In this document: positions 1 to 14,000 of the stretch, one piece after another | How positions within the stretch are numbered: the stretch's first letter is position 1 | Layout of the letters: each line of letters starts with the position of its first letter | Made by a program: the position numbers and the translations under genes | NCBI GenBank assembly: GCA_021014325.1 | Contig: CM037474.1 | Location: 20,950,488 to 21,014,487, forward strand | Length of the DNA stretch: 64,000 bases | Reading direction: 5' to 3' | DNA from: Plazaster borealis | Taxonomy: Eukaryota > Echinodermata > Asteroidea > Forcipulatida > Labidiasteridae | The notes under the pieces: generated by a model | Told to the model about the DNA's origin: nothing | Seen by the model: only the letters and a program-made list of their open reading frames with translations | Database searches by the model: none

Positions 1-310
1 TGTCGGACATGGACCATTATGTCCGACATGGTTCATTATGTATGATATGGACCATTATGTCCCACATGAACCCTTATGTCGGACATGGACCATTATGTCC
101 GACATGGTTCATTATGTTTGACATGGACCGTTATGTCCCACATGAGCCTTTATGTCGGACATGGACCATTATGTCTGACATTGTTTGGGTTAGACGCCAT
201 GGTTTTTTTGATGTATAATAGGTCGAACATAATGGTTTGTCGGGCATAAGGGTTTGTCGGACAAAATGGTTGAATTCGGTTGTCGGACATGGTCTAAGTT
301 GGACAAAATC
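1..310. repeat. 19-bp satellite with 76-bp higher-order period
   Basis: The unit tgtcggacatggaccatta (19 bp) is repeated head to tail. Every fourth unit matches best, so tgtcgg restarts at 1, 77 and 153 (76 bp apart). The array runs off the left edge, is clean to about 184, and then decays into scattered tgtcggacaa words to about 310. It can be read open over 9-218 only because of the repeat, so I do not call a gene. Confidence 0.85.
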
Positions 311-2550
311 CCTGACAAAACATAAAGTGTCGTTCGTTGTTGTAACATGACTTACACATGACTCAGAATGAAGTTTTCACATTGTTTGATAATTGAAAAA
401 TATAGGGTAGGAATAAATATATTTTTTTCAAAAACAATGACAAATTGTTACAATTACAATTTCATTCTGTTCCAACGTCAGCATGTACCGCCGTACAGGG
501 ATGTGTTTCCAATAAAAAGCTTTCTAAAAATAATAAATTAATAATGCAACTACTATTAATTTAGGAACCACAATGCAAATTGTTTTAATATTCACCTTGA
601 AAACATACAATAAATATTTGCATTGTTTCAGCTGTTTTCTCTTGACATTAAGACAATAACACGAGGGGAAAACAATTAGTGTATACGTCAGACGTAGTGT
701 ATACCTACAATGCTGTTATTTCACAGGCAGCAGCTTGGGAAAGATAAAACTAGCCCGGCGTTAAAAGCAGAAAACACAAATGGATGCTTTTGACATGTAT
801 GCGTAGATTGAAGTAAATTACCAAATAATTATGGATATTCTGCTCTAAACCAAGGTTAGTGTACAAAACCTTTTAACAAATTATAGGCCTAAGTAATTCC
901 AATTTAGGGTAGTACTATAGTAACGGGAATAAATATTTATTAACATACGGACTTAAAGGTGCAGAACACTTTGGGGAAAGTGGCTGTGAAAGGATTAGAA
1001 GGAAAGCAGAAAAGCTTGATAGTTTCAGCACATTATTATTGTTTGTAATATACCAGGTAGCTTATTAGCAAAAACAGACAAAATGGATATTACTTAAAGT
1101 GGATTTGAGCATTCGGATGTTGAAATGTATGAATGATTGTCGATCCACCTCATGTTTTCTTTAATCAAAACGACTTTTAATCTGAGCCATAACCATTAAG
1201 GTAGTATACATTATTTGCAAACAAAAGTACTGAACTATTACAAAATATCGCACCACGGTTAGTAAATAGCAGTCTCAGGCATCATGTGAAATCACGGCAC
1301 GTGATGTGCTTTCATTTTCAAGAAAAGTGGAAATTTATATAATTTTCCAACGATTGTCGGCCAACAATCTATACTTTTAAGTCTAGTGTCGACCTGGGAT
1401 TTTGTAATTGTGTAATTTTACCAAAAAATTCCAATTTCGTCTTTCAAAGGCATTTCTTATGACGGAAACTTATAATTTTCGAGGAACGTGTAAAAGCATA
1501 TAGTTCAGTTATTAAACTTGTCTTGGATATATTTTTATAATCAATTCTTGCCGGTTTGTGTGAAGTGGGCGTGGCGTACAGTGGATTTACGTCACACTTA
1601 GGAACATGATTGGTTATTTCGTTACCATAATTTTAAATAAGCGTACAGTATTAAACTAAAGATATTGTACATCATGAGTTAAGAAGATAAACGTTGATTT
1701 CGGATGGTACAGTCTCTAGCATCCTCGCATCTTTTTTTCCAAACTAACGGCGTAAAACGGTTATAAATAGTAATGTCTTTCGTGTTTTAATTCTTTTTCT
1801 GCTACTACTGTGGGTGGGAAAGTTTAACATTATTTTCTCAAAGATGACTGCTTCATACAGAAACGGTTCTCAGAATTATGACACATTATTGGTATCAATT
1901 TCATACCAAGTATAAGCTTTTGGCTTTGAAACTGTCAGGTCAGGAGTATCTCTTCATGATAACGAACTGAGTGATAAAGGAAACCAAATGCTGTTAGCCA
2001 TTTTGAGGTATGGCCGACACATTACTAGGGCACTAACTGGTTTGGGTAAATTTGTTTGTATACACCAGAACCAAATGGTGCACTCCTATAGTGTCCGCCA
2101 TACCTCAAAAAGGCTAATTGAGTTTGGCCGCCACAAAAACAGGGCAAAGTCTCCAGAGCACATTTGACAGTAAACACCCTCAGAAATTATGTTTGATTAA
2201 TTTACAAAACTCGGTTCGTATCTCGTGTGATTCAGATTTGGATAAGCAAGTAAAAGCGTCCTCAGTGGCGATGGCAGGTTATTTGGAAAACATCAACAAT
2301 TAAAAGTACATCGCCCCATTTTCGCATTTCGTATTAAGACGTTTTCTATCCGAACGGAACGAATTTTGACAGGTGATGCTGTTTCAAAACGAAAATGACA
2401 TACAAAAACTGCCACGGACAATGCACAAAATACATGTAACGTGCAACATACCTAGCTAATGGACGTGATTTAATGTCGGGATCCCGACAATATCCCATTA
2501 GTTTTAAATTAATGTCACTATCAGTATAGCGATTTTCGTTGTGCATTAGC

Positions 2551-2913
2551 GGTAGGTATACGTTTGGTAATCACTCTGAAAATGAATGGCAAAAAAAACC
2601 TACTTGGTACAGCACAGAATCATTTCACTTCGAAGTAATGTGGTTATGGAAAAATATATAAGTTTTTATCCCCCAAAATTTGAATCTGAGAAACGTTTTT
2701 GTCAGTAACGTTTCTCAGATTGTGTATTCCAATTACGGATAATTCTTCCATGCGTGGACATAACCGCTCCGGATTTTCGGCGATATCTATAAAATGCGAC
2801 CACCTTTTGAAATGAAATTTTCACAGGTTAGTTTTATTGTATATCTACATTTATATATAGGATTAAAACAATCGAACGGTTCCAAAAGCCAAAGGTATAC
2901 TTACCCTTTAAAT
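2551..2913 (+). mobile_element. MITE family A copy
   Basis: The ends are inverted copies of a tatacgtttggtaat-type sequence. The core is a palindrome of tctgagaaacgtt type near 2683-2722. Close relatives lie at 5288-5675, 11057-11366, 20623-20999 and 23017-23407. There is no coding capacity, so it is a non-autonomous DNA element. Confidence 0.7.
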
Positions 2914-3157
2914 GAAAGCTTATAACTTACTCGAATCTATGAAAACAGTAATTTAAAACCCTCAAAAGAGGGACGTGGTTTAAAAATTAAGACTTAATTT
3001 TCGGGTGAAATATGCCCAAAAATTTGACCTAAATAACAGCTTTAAAATGTATAATAATTCTAAGCTTTGACTTGGTTTTGTTGCAGCCAGTCTACAAATC
3101 AACTAAGATCAAACCTTCTTGGTTAAATTCATTATAATAGTTTCACTATTCCCTTTT

Positions 3158-3540
3158 AAAGGAATCGTACACATTTGGTAATGACTCAAAACAAATAGTT
3201 TTTTATTAGCATAAAAACTTACTTGGTAACAAGCAACGGAGAGCTGTTGATAGTATAAAACATTGTAGGAAACGACTCCCTCTGAAGTAACATAGTTTTT
3301 TTAGAAAGAGGTAATTTCTCACTATTAAAATAATAAAAACTTCTTGCAAGAAGTTTTTATTAGTATCTGAAAGCACACAATTGTACAACAAGGGTGTTTT
3401 TTCTTTCATCATTTTCTTGCAACTTCGATGACCAATTGAGCCCAAATTTTCACAGGCTTGTTATTTTATGCATATGTTGGGATACACCAAGTGAGAACAC
3501 TGGTCTTTGACAATTTCCAAACGTGTTCAGTGCCTTTAAT
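3158..3540 (-). mobile_element. MITE family B copy
   Basis: The ends carry acgtttggtaat-like inverted repeats and the core carries the palindrome acttcttgcaagaagt. Relatives lie at 15129-15497, 20997-21363, 21700-22085, 59344-59711 and 61938-62310. The element is non-coding. Confidence 0.7.
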
Positions 3541-4244
3541 CATTGAAAAGTGTGGGTGGAATAAATTAGTTTGTCGCATGTAGCCTATCTTTCTCTATCA
3601 TAACAGACGCGTGGTGAAGAGAGAAACCCAACTTACAAGCAATCAATATCTAGTCGTGGACTTTGGCATTGTAACAGTGTTCATATCACCATGAACACTT
3701 AATTATTTTTCTCTTGGCTTGTAACTAAATATTGTTGTATTTTATGTTTTATTTATTTAAAAAGCCTACTTATTGAAAGGTTTGTATATAGTATTAATTT
3801 TCTACAACTATTTTTAGCTAGTTCATCTTGTTAGCTGACTGTGTTTTTTGGCTGGTCAAGACGTAATTGTTTATAAAATTGTTTAATTATCATTGTTTTT
3901 AATTTAATTTTTGTCGTTTAATCCATTTTTGTTTGCTTATATTTCAGCGCCTAGGCGGAACCGATCTGCAACTGTTTGCGCTTTATAAATCTCTCTTTAT
4001 TATTATTATTATTATGGGTATTGAATACTGTAGTAAGACCTGCCCTTAATTGAATTAAACAATGACAACAATATTGTTTTCAATTAATCAAAACATTTAG
4101 CTCTTCCCGTGAAATATGATAAGGCCTATTATATAATAATATAGTCTTATATAGCGCTCGTATCTATCAATGAGGTACTCAAGGCGCTTAAACAAACAGA
4201 AACATTAATGACAGGTTTTTGAACTTCTCTGCATTATCAGATAA

Positions 4245-4525
4245 ATTTATGCAGCACCTTTTAAGGGTTTACAAGGTGCTGTGGTGCATTCAGCAGCCAC
4301 TGGAAACACCGGGGAAACCCCCTCCTTTTCGCGATAAGTGTAACTGCGTTACACAAAACACCGGACCTACGGCTTTACGTCCCAGCCGAAGGACGAAGCA
4401 ATAACGGTTAAGTGTCTTGCTCAAGGACACAAGTGTCACGACCGGGACTCGAACCCACACCCTGCTGATCAGAAACACCAGATCTTGAGCCGGTGCTCTT
4501 AACCGCTCGGCCACGACACGCATGC
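4245..4525 (-). mobile_element. tRNA-Leu-like SINE
   Basis: On the minus strand the head reads as a tRNA: tggccgagcggttaagagc (A-box region), a stem-loop with a CTCAAGA anticodon loop, a long variable arm and a ggttcgagtcccgg B box. A shared body follows (gtgtccttgagcaagacac and so on). The CAA loop and long variable arm suggest descent from tRNA-Leu. The trailing body makes it a SINE and not a tRNA gene. Confidence 0.75.
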
Positions 4526-5006
4526 GTACAGGCACGATTGGTGGGCAAACGCCATTGAGTTATGCATCGGCAGACACACATGCGTATGCGTCATGCCACC
4601 ATCAGCTACAAAAAGGCGCGATGTTTCCTCATTTTGCCCACCAGTAGTGTCAGTGCACACGCGCGATGTGCACTTTACGTATTTCGTTGTAAGGGTCTAT
4701 ATTGTATAGGCGCCGGTATTCTTAAAAATAATATTCAAAGGTGCTATGACAGAAACATACATATAAAACAAGGAAGAAAGGGGTTTATGACAGCATTATG
4801 GACAAAAGTAAGGTTTGCTATTCCATAAAGATGATCAAAGAATACAGAAATTTGTTTGTAAAATTGACACCAACCTTTTGAATTCTGTAGACAATTCCAC
4901 CTCCAAATAACATGGTATACAATGTATTTATAACCTTGCATGTGAATAATAAAATCCCACTTTTTATGGTGTTACTTTATACATAGACGCACCCACACCT
5001 ATCATC

Positions 5007-8000
5007 ATGTGCCAAGAATTTCCCGGATCTCCGCCGGCTATCATTAACAAAGACCTCGATGACAGCAGCGGTGACCTCCAGTCAAACTCGCCGGAAAACA
5101 GTTTGACTTTCCGTCGCCGTGTTCTCCTGTTAGGCCGAGCGGGGAGCGGCAAGACCAGCCTGGCCAAGTCTCTAGTTAGCGGTAGTTCGCAAACCTCAGA
5201 TGGTCCAACTGATTCGTTAGATGTCCAAGCATGGTGTCCATTCCAAGGAACCACTTATGGTCAGTAAGTTTCTTCTAAGGCATGTTTAAAGGGTCTGTAT
5301 ACGTTTGGTAATGACTCTAAAAATTAATGGCAATACAAACTTACTTGGTAAGAAGTACAGCAGCTTTGGATAGTATAATGCATTTTGAGAAACTTTTCAC
5401 TTCCAAGTACTGCGGTTATGGAAAAAGATATCACTTTTTAACCCCGAAAATTTGAATCTGAGAAACGTTACTGCAGTAACGATTCTCAGATTGTGTATTC
5501 CAATGCAGATTATTCTTCCTCCGTGGACATAACGGCTCCAGATTTTCGGCAATATCTCAAAAACTTTACCCCCTTTCGAAATGAAATTTTCACAGGTTAG
5601 TTTTATGGTATATCTACAACTATATATTAAAACAAACAGTGGGTTTCAACTACCAAACGTATATACATACCCTTTAATTGTGTGATTTAGTTCTGTCTTC
5701 CTCTGGCCCTCACAGGCCTATTGTTTGTCATCACGGTTGTCCTGGGTCGTCAGGGACTATGGAATCGGTTCATGGTGTCTGTCTACTCATTTTTCTTTCC
5801 TTTTTTTCTGGTATGTTTTTTTATTACTGTATTATAAGCTCCGTGTTTTGTTAACTAAATTGACTTTTTTATCCAAAGATATCAAGTACTAAACCACTAG
5901 AAGGGAAACTGACTTGTCCAAAGAGGTTAACTTAGTTTGAAATTTACTCCAAGTATGGCACCTTTTAATGAAAAGTTTTCAATTATCGAAACTTACTGGA
6001 ACCGGTTGTACTCTACAAGAAAGTTCAAGTCTGATAAAACTCATAAAATCAATTTAAAGCAATGAAAAGACTAATGGTGTTTTTAACCCATGGTTAGATT
6101 TAACAAGGTGAGACTCACTATTTTTCTGTTGATTGTTCTCTCGATAACCATTAGTGATTTGTATTGTTATTTTACTTGTATCTAGAAAATTTGCTTGATT
6201 ATGAGCTAACGGGATGCGAGAGGTCGTTGGTGCTAGAAGTGTGGGATTTGGCTGGACGAAGGGTAAGTTACAACCCTGAATTTAGGGAGGCATTTCACGA
6301 ACCACGATAGAACAAAACTCACGATCGTGCGCATGTACAAAATCATCAATTTTTATCATCAATGTCAAAATTGCAGGCAAAGGCTGTATTAGATTGACAT
6401 TCACTTAGTACAAAAAGTCAGATAGAAATGTGATTGAGATAACCATTACTTAATATCATTATTGTAAAATGTGAATTCACTCATCTAAATGTATAACTTC
6501 GGTATAAAAAGACATCCTCCCCCCCCCCCACACAAAAAAAATCAAAAATGCCACGGTATTCGATACTAAAGCTTTGAAATAAAAAGCATGAAGGATCTAT
6601 CAAGGGCCCAAGTTTTTGCTGTTCCAAGTGATTTTACAATGTAAGTAGCAATATATACAGGAGGATTCTGGCCCACCAGCGCCTTATGAGGGTATTTACA
6701 GTCCAACAACGTCCAGAAAAGTCTATAGATCGTTATAAACCACTTGTATACATGTAACACTGGTCTCCAATTTAGTAAATGACAGAAAACAGATTATAAA
6801 TGATACCACTTTCTACCGTCACGTTAGTAGTTTTCACAATGGTTGTAACTTGTTTTATGTACCATGAAACCATCCATAAGTATTTCAACATGTGAATGGA
6901 CATACAGGCTTATACTGAAAATAATTTAAGTTGACTGGAATCATGGATGTTTTACTTACTCTCAAACTTCTTTGAAAAAAGGAGGACAAGGCAGGTTACT
7001 TTTGCCGTCCATTTTTAATAAAAACTTGAGGTTGATTTGATTTTTTTCTTAAACATCAAATGAATGAACCCAAAATATTTATTATATCAGCTTGCATGTC
7101 CATTTACATGTTGAAGCACTTTTTGGGTGGTTTCGGGTATGACTTAACAAAAGGTACAACCATATTGGAAAAACTACTAACGTGACGGATGCAAAGTGTT
7201 TCCCTTTTCTGTGTTTCCTGTCAAACATTAATTTGGAAACCAGTTTTGTGGCATTTCCTGGATAAAGAATTGTAACAAATAAAAAAATCAACTAAACAAA
7301 ATCAAATGGATCAGGCACATCCAGACCATTCAAGTCCATGGTCTGAACATCCAAGAAGGAAATGACTAACAATTTTTTGGTTTTTTGTATCTCCTTTTCC
7401 CACAGATATCCCCCTTCTTAGTACCTGTTTCATTACCTAATCCCCCTCTTCCCACCTTTGATTTTGTCCTTCGTACACCGACGGAAGGCAAAACTGAATG
7501 ATTAACAATTTTTTCAATTGTTATTATTTTGAAGGTTTGGCAAACATTTCACCATCTCTTTCTGACCACTGGTACCCTTTCAGTAATTGTCTTCGACTTC
7601 GCTGATCAAAGCAGCTGTGATGACGTGTCTCAAATGGTGGACCTTATATGGGCAAAGGTGATTAGCTCTACAAACTGTTGGCTAAATATTCTTAATATTA
7701 GACGTGTTTCAGTCGTTATTGGGTGTAGAGTAGTCGGCCTATCCTCAACGTTGGGCGGGGTAATGACGTACAATGTAACTACAGTTTTAAGGAAAGACAC
7801 AAATGGCCCACTGTGTGGGCAGGGATGGTTCTTGTAATTGATTTATCTTGGTGTGCTACTTACCCGGTATCAGGCTGTATACGGTTCTTCCCAGGGAGCT
7901 GAGATATGGTTTAAGGAATGAAATGAATGGCCCATGAATTGACCCGGGTACGGGTTCCGTGGGGCCGGACCCAATTGAATCAGTATGACCCGGAATCTGT

Positions 8001-11000
8001 GTCAAAATGACACAGAAAAGGGTCAAACTGACGCAGAATCCGAGTTAAAATCCCATTAAACAAATATATAAACAACAACATTTTCCGGGAAAGATCCGGA
8101 AATGGGTTAGGTCCCCTGAGTTTTTAGAATGTGAAGTGAAAAACCATGACTACTATACGAAACGTCGGTGCTGGCGTTATTTTTGGATTAGTATACCCGT
8201 TCAGGGTTGACTGTGAAGCCAAATGAGGAACCCGGGGAGCTTCAACCTAAGTGACAGCATTAAGCTGAAGCCAAAACCACAGCTGGAGCAAAACAACAAT
8301 GGAGCACAACCGGAACTGGTACGAACCGCAGACAGAACCGGAGCTGGTATAGTAGGAGCCAGAACCGGAATTTGAGCTACAATTTAACTGGATTTACCTG
8401 GAACCTCCACCATTCATCATGCGGATATCAGGTTGGGGTGACAGAACAAGGAAATTGTTAACTTAAATTCCTGCTCTTGGCTGAAGAAAGAGGTTGACAT
8501 GGCTTTTAAAAACATTTTAGATGGAGCTAGAACTGCCTCTTTTGGTAGTTTATTCCATACATCTACAATTCGTTGAGGGAAGAAATATTTACGATTGTCG
8601 AAGCGTGATCTTGTTTTACATAATTATCTTGAAGCTGTGTCCCCTAAAAGCAAATAGTTCTGTCGGGTTTATCTTCTCGTAAAGCTTAGATAATCTTTAA
8701 AAAGGTCTCCTCTCATCAATAGTTTTATTTCAATAGTGAGCACAAGCTTTCGAAGTCTATGTTCATAGGGCAAGTGATGTACGGTAACTCTGGAATTAAT
8801 CGAGTGTACCTGCGTTGTAAACTCTCAAATAGGTTTACACCCTTCTGCAGAAAAGGAAGCTAGGCTTGAGAACAATACTGCAAGTGTGGTCGAACCAGAG
8901 ACTTGTACAATTGCAACATGCACTGGACAGACTTGCCGTAGTTAACTTTAGAAGAGAAGGTTTAGACTAGGTTTTGGAAAAGCCTCTAAACTGACACCGG
9001 TTTTTTTAAAATCTTTTAACTGGCTTTTGTTTCATGTAAGGTGTTCACTGTGACACAGTAAATCCTTGGAAAAAAATAAATAAAATACAGTTGTAAATTA
9101 TGTATAGGCCTTTTATATGTTAACAAGAGTGTAAAGATTTGAATCGCCCGCCCCGCCCCCCCCCCCATTTTTGTATTTCTATTTTTGTTTTTACTATTCC
9201 CGGCATAGTACCAATCTATACACAACATTTCTCTAAAGGTAGGCCTACTGCTGTGCTTCAACCCCAAATATCACAAACTCTTCATCATGGAAGTCCAGTA
9301 CAATTATACAAGATAATTCATAATGTGATAAGTGTTTCTTCTTGAATCTATCTTTTTGTGATTGTATCTGAAGGAACCTGGCTGTAGGTTAGTAATCGTT
9401 GGAACACACATTGATAAACTGGGTCAAGAAGAAAGCGCTGAAGGAAAGAGCAAGGATATATTGGGGGTGATTAGAAACAGACACGCACACTGCACACAGA
9501 AACTACAACAAGATCTTCACAATTTAAAGTGAGTTTTAGTGATCTGGTTCATCTTGGAGCAAGTTCGAGTGCGCACCATGGTTAACTAAAGGTTGACCAT
9601 TTGCACTCGAACCCAGGCTGGTCGACCATAGGTTGACTGCTGTGGTCGACCATTTGGAACCAGCCTCGAGCCCATGGTTTCTTCACTGGTCCCAATAGCA
9701 TTGTTCTATGTTAAGTCGTGTAAATGGAGAGGGGAACCAGTGACACTGTAGCAAAATGGCGGAAGGGATAGGAGCTGCACGGATCGGTGCCGACCAATGG
9801 TTGACTGGACTTCCAAATGAGTCGTTCGCGTGAGTACGTCACTGCGCATGTGCGTTGCTAGTCTGTGGTCGACAGTGGGTCGACTGAATGTGCGCACTCG
9901 AACTTGCTCAAAGACTGTTGTTTTGATAATTATTTAAATTGACTATAGTCTGGTCTCATTGTCATTGTTATTTTTGTCCTTGCCGTGTCCAAGTCCTTGT
10001 CTGTCACAGGGAAATATTTTACTATATTTTGTTACTATACTTCACTTAGGAACTTACCAAAGCCCAGAACACCAAAAGATGTAGAGAGGATGAAAAAACT
10101 AAAAGACATGCTTGGGCGTTTCCCCAAACCTCCAAGTAGTATCATCGGAAGCAGCAGTAAAACTGCCAAGGTATGGTAGTGAGGAATCTTATAATAATCA
10201 CTGTTCATTTAGTCTAACAAGAGGTCTTCCCGGTCAATTTCAGGAAAATTAAATCAATTTCATTTAAACGCATTCAAATTCATGCATTTTGCTTATAATT
10301 CGATCAAACTATATTTAGCTATTATTGCATTCAAGTTCGTTTTCGTGCACACATGATTTTGTTCTTCTCATTCAGGTTCGTTTCAGTCATTCTATTTAAT
10401 TTATTCATAGTATTTCAAGACAACATTTTCACCATTCTTCGGTATAAATTTCTACTGTCTATTTACAATTGATGAAATTATATGATTGACCAGCCTCTTG
10501 CTTTCGGCTTTTAGGAAATTGAAAGATCTTTACGACCTTGAATGACCTTATTTGACCATGCAGTGAATGTTTTTACAATTATTTTTCACAAATAAAATAC
10601 GTTAGAATTTTCAAGTATATGCGGTCAAACAAGGTGATGCTTAAAACCCTTAACTAATCTGAGTCAAGGTTCCAATAAATCAATCCACATCTTAGCAAAG
10701 AGCCAATATGACCATTAAACTATTATACATTATTGTTTATTTTTCTATCATTCACATGAAAAACACAAAACAAGAAACATGCAGAATAGAAAACAGACTT
10801 AGGAACAAAACAATTGAACAAAATCACGGTTGCCCTCATGGCATTTAGTTCCCACTACATTCAAGGTATTCAAATTTGGTTAAACTTAAATTGGGACACA
10901 AAACAATTCTCATAAAAGAAAAGTAGAAAAACAAGCACATGGTAGCAACAAAAGCAGTGTAAACAAACACACCAATATAAAGATCTGAAAACTTTCACAT

Positions 11001-14000
11001 TCAATGTTCGAGTGCTTAGGACAACTGCCTTTTATTTCCCATTATTTGTGCCTTTATTTATTTGCTACGCTTTGGATAGTTAATGCATTTTGAGAAACTT
11101 TTCACTTCGAAGTACTGCTGTTATGGAAAAATATATCACTTTTTATCCCCCAAAAATTTGAATCTGAGAAACGTTACTGCATGTAACGTTTCTCAGATTG
11201 TGTATTCCAATTGCAGATTATTCTTCCTGCGTGGACATAACCGCTCAAAAACGCTACCACCTTTTGAAATGAAATTTTCACAGGTTAGTTTGATGGTATA
11301 TATCTACAACTATATAGGATTGAAACAAACAGTGGGTTCCAATTACCAAACGTATACAATCCCTTTAATGTACTGTTTCTTTTAAAGCGCTCTGGCAGTG
11401 TAGAGCGCTCTAAAAATGCCCGGGGATTTTGTCCACGTTCAAACTCACCGTTCACGCTCACTTTCTTGTTCAGACGGAAACATTTCTGTGGACGATTGGC
11501 TTTGGTGTAAACTCTATAATTAGTCAACCTAATCAATTACTAATCCCAGGTTACCATTAATTTTGAACCAGGGTCTTGATGACGTAAGGAAGGAAATTCT
11601 CTCGGCAATCTTAGAAGCAAACAGGAGCTCGTCGTCCCTCGAACAAACCACGCCCATAAGACAAGCTACATCCGAGGTCTATCACGATATAATGGCACTA
11701 CGTAAGGAGTCTAATGTGGTCATATCACCACAAGAGGTCAAAGAACTGTTTAGAAAACATGAATCTGATCTGAGCAGCGAAATGGAGGAAAAGGAACTGA
11801 CGTTCTTTGAAACTTCGGTAAGTCGAGAAAAACAACAACAATTTTGTTTCTTTCTTTTTAATAGCCTTTACGGACTCATACACAACATCACGTGAATAAA
11901 CTACTCTACTACTTAGTCTACTACTTAGTCAATGGCCTTTTGGGAAACCATGGCTCGGGCTTGGGCTAGGCGTGCACTTTCACTACGGGGCTTCAAACAA
12001 GCGGCTGTGGATAGGGCTACGGCTGTAGCTAAGGGTGTTACTACGGACATAATAGACCGTAAGTCTCGAGATGATAAGGTCACCATTGAGCTTCCGGGCA
12101 CCTCTGAGCCGTCAGCTATGGGAAATTAATAATGTGTGTGAAATTTTGTGTGAATTTGTTTTTCTTTCACATCGTTTTTTTCAACCCCCAAAAACATATT
12201 GGTGGAATGATTATACATTTAAAACTAACAATGTAATAAATAAAAAATAAAATCATAAATCTGGAAACTTAAAGAAAATGAAGAAATAGTGCTCGACCTC
12301 CAACATCCGGCTCGAAGTGTTACATTATGAATTTACGCCGACTGTGTTGCGCAAACCGTGTCGACTGCACTAAACAAACCGAAGTTATAGGTTATATTTT
12401 AAATCGGGATAAGTGCTTCGCGATTCGGTATTATACTTAGCGCGAAAACAGTGTGTCGCATGAATTTTACGTGATGTTGCATGGTTTTGCCGCCGGGACG
12501 TTCACGTCCTAGTTTTGCGCAACCTCGTCCCCATGGTGTGTCGAGCCGTACGAGGTTGACCGCTCTCTCACCCTGGTATTGGATCATTTGCATATCCAAA
12601 TTTTTTGGATACGTATGCAAGTTAGAATAGTCTGGCTGGCTGTGAACAAGGTGAATACTGAATGAGTATAACTTAACATGTTCACGTTAGAATTTTGTAC
12701 ACCAGTCGTTGTCCAATCAGGATCCAAGTAAGGAGTTTCCCTCCCAGGGTTTACTATTGTAAACATGGTTGGAAATAAAGTAAACCATGGGGACGAGGTT
12801 GAGTTTTGCGCGGTTTGGGTACCATACTACTACTAAATGTAGCAACTTGCTCTAATTTGCATTCGTGTACGTCAAGAATCACGACAATCGCCTTTTATTG
12901 CTTGTTCTTTATGGTCATATGTGAAGCAGAAATTGAGGTCAGCTTTTAAAACAATTAGTTGCGAAATAATTGTTTACAGTTTACAGTTTCTAAATTTAGG
13001 TGTTTTTTTGTTATTCAATCCATACTCAATGGTTGACATTTATAAAAACGTCGCAACGCAAGTTCTTTTCAAAAACAACTGCCACAATACAGAAGCGCCC
13101 GGAAGCGTTTTTTTTCCCCCCAGGACAGAGGATGAGGCTACAACATAGAATGGGTGTGTTTTACCTATACTTTCACACTGTGCACCAAACATGATCGTAT
13201 AGTGATTGAGCCCTATACTAGTTACGGAAGCACGTACAGTGTACATGTACATAAACATTTAGGCTAATGCATGTATTGGCTTTTTACGGCAAGCATTGGC
13301 TTTTTTTAGCCACACTGCATAGTATAGGCATGGAGGTAGGCTAATCCTACCTCCATGGTATAGGGAAACCCATCCACCCGAGTGACGAAGCGTTGGCAAC
13401 ATTTTGTTCGAATTCGAACGTAATCCACATTAACAACCAGGAGCAGAAACCGAGTCAACCCCACAACAGTGGACTAGCTGGCCACCTGTAGACATGTACA
13501 ACACGTAATTATTGGGTAATGACTGAATATTGCCAAATTGTCCATATACCGTAAAAAAAGTAACCTTGGAAACTGGCACATATTGACGGGGATATTTGAT
13601 ATTTGAGTCACTGTCCTACTTCTTTTATTTCCTTGCGTCATGACACATTCAATCCTTATACATTAGCTCATTATGTCGGAAGTGAGTTCCCCAGCTTTCA
13701 GTCTAATTTCCTACTTATTCAAAAAGAGGTTGCTTTCTATAGGTTAAGACCTACATATGCCTTTTGGCTAGGGTTTTTAATTGTACAGTATGTTCTACTT
13801 GGGTCCCCAGATGAATACTAATTACCCACCCTTCATTTTGAATACTAATTACCCACCCTTCCCTTTATACATTTTTATAAAACCCTGTTCACAGTCCTGC
13901 CAAATTCCTCTCTCCACGATTCCCACAAAATGACCATCAATCAGTGACCTAAATAATGATAACATGTCCTCAGCCTGTGTTGCTCTGTTTTTCATATCGA

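Larger units (their letters stand above)
311..4952. other. Non-coding stretch upstream of the Roc-COR gene
   Basis: No convincing coding exon is visible here. The stretch holds two members of the TTAA-type MITE families (2551-2913 and 3158-3540), a short TTATTA microsatellite near 4000-4015, and a tRNA-Leu-like SINE on the minus strand (4245-4525). Exons or the promoter of the downstream gene could lie here, because exon 1 as called has a plausible splice acceptor before it, but I cannot point to one. Confidence 0.5.
5007..10170 (+). other. Roc (Ras-of-complex) domain exons 1-5
   Basis: These five exons carry the nucleotide-binding core, residues 1-243. Exon 1 ends TATG with donor GTCAGT, and the leftover G joins AA of exon 2 to make Glu85. 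The alternative donor GTAAGT four bases later breaks the frame. Exon 2 holds switch II. Exon 3 starts VWQTFHHLFLTTGTLSVIVF, matching the Roco pattern in which a large helix and a beta strand follow DxxG. Exon 4 holds THID in place of NKxD, as is common in Roc domains. The usual Gln after DxxG is replaced by Arg (DLAGRR), so intrinsic hydrolysis may differ from Ras-type proteins; this last point is inference. Confidence 0.82.
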
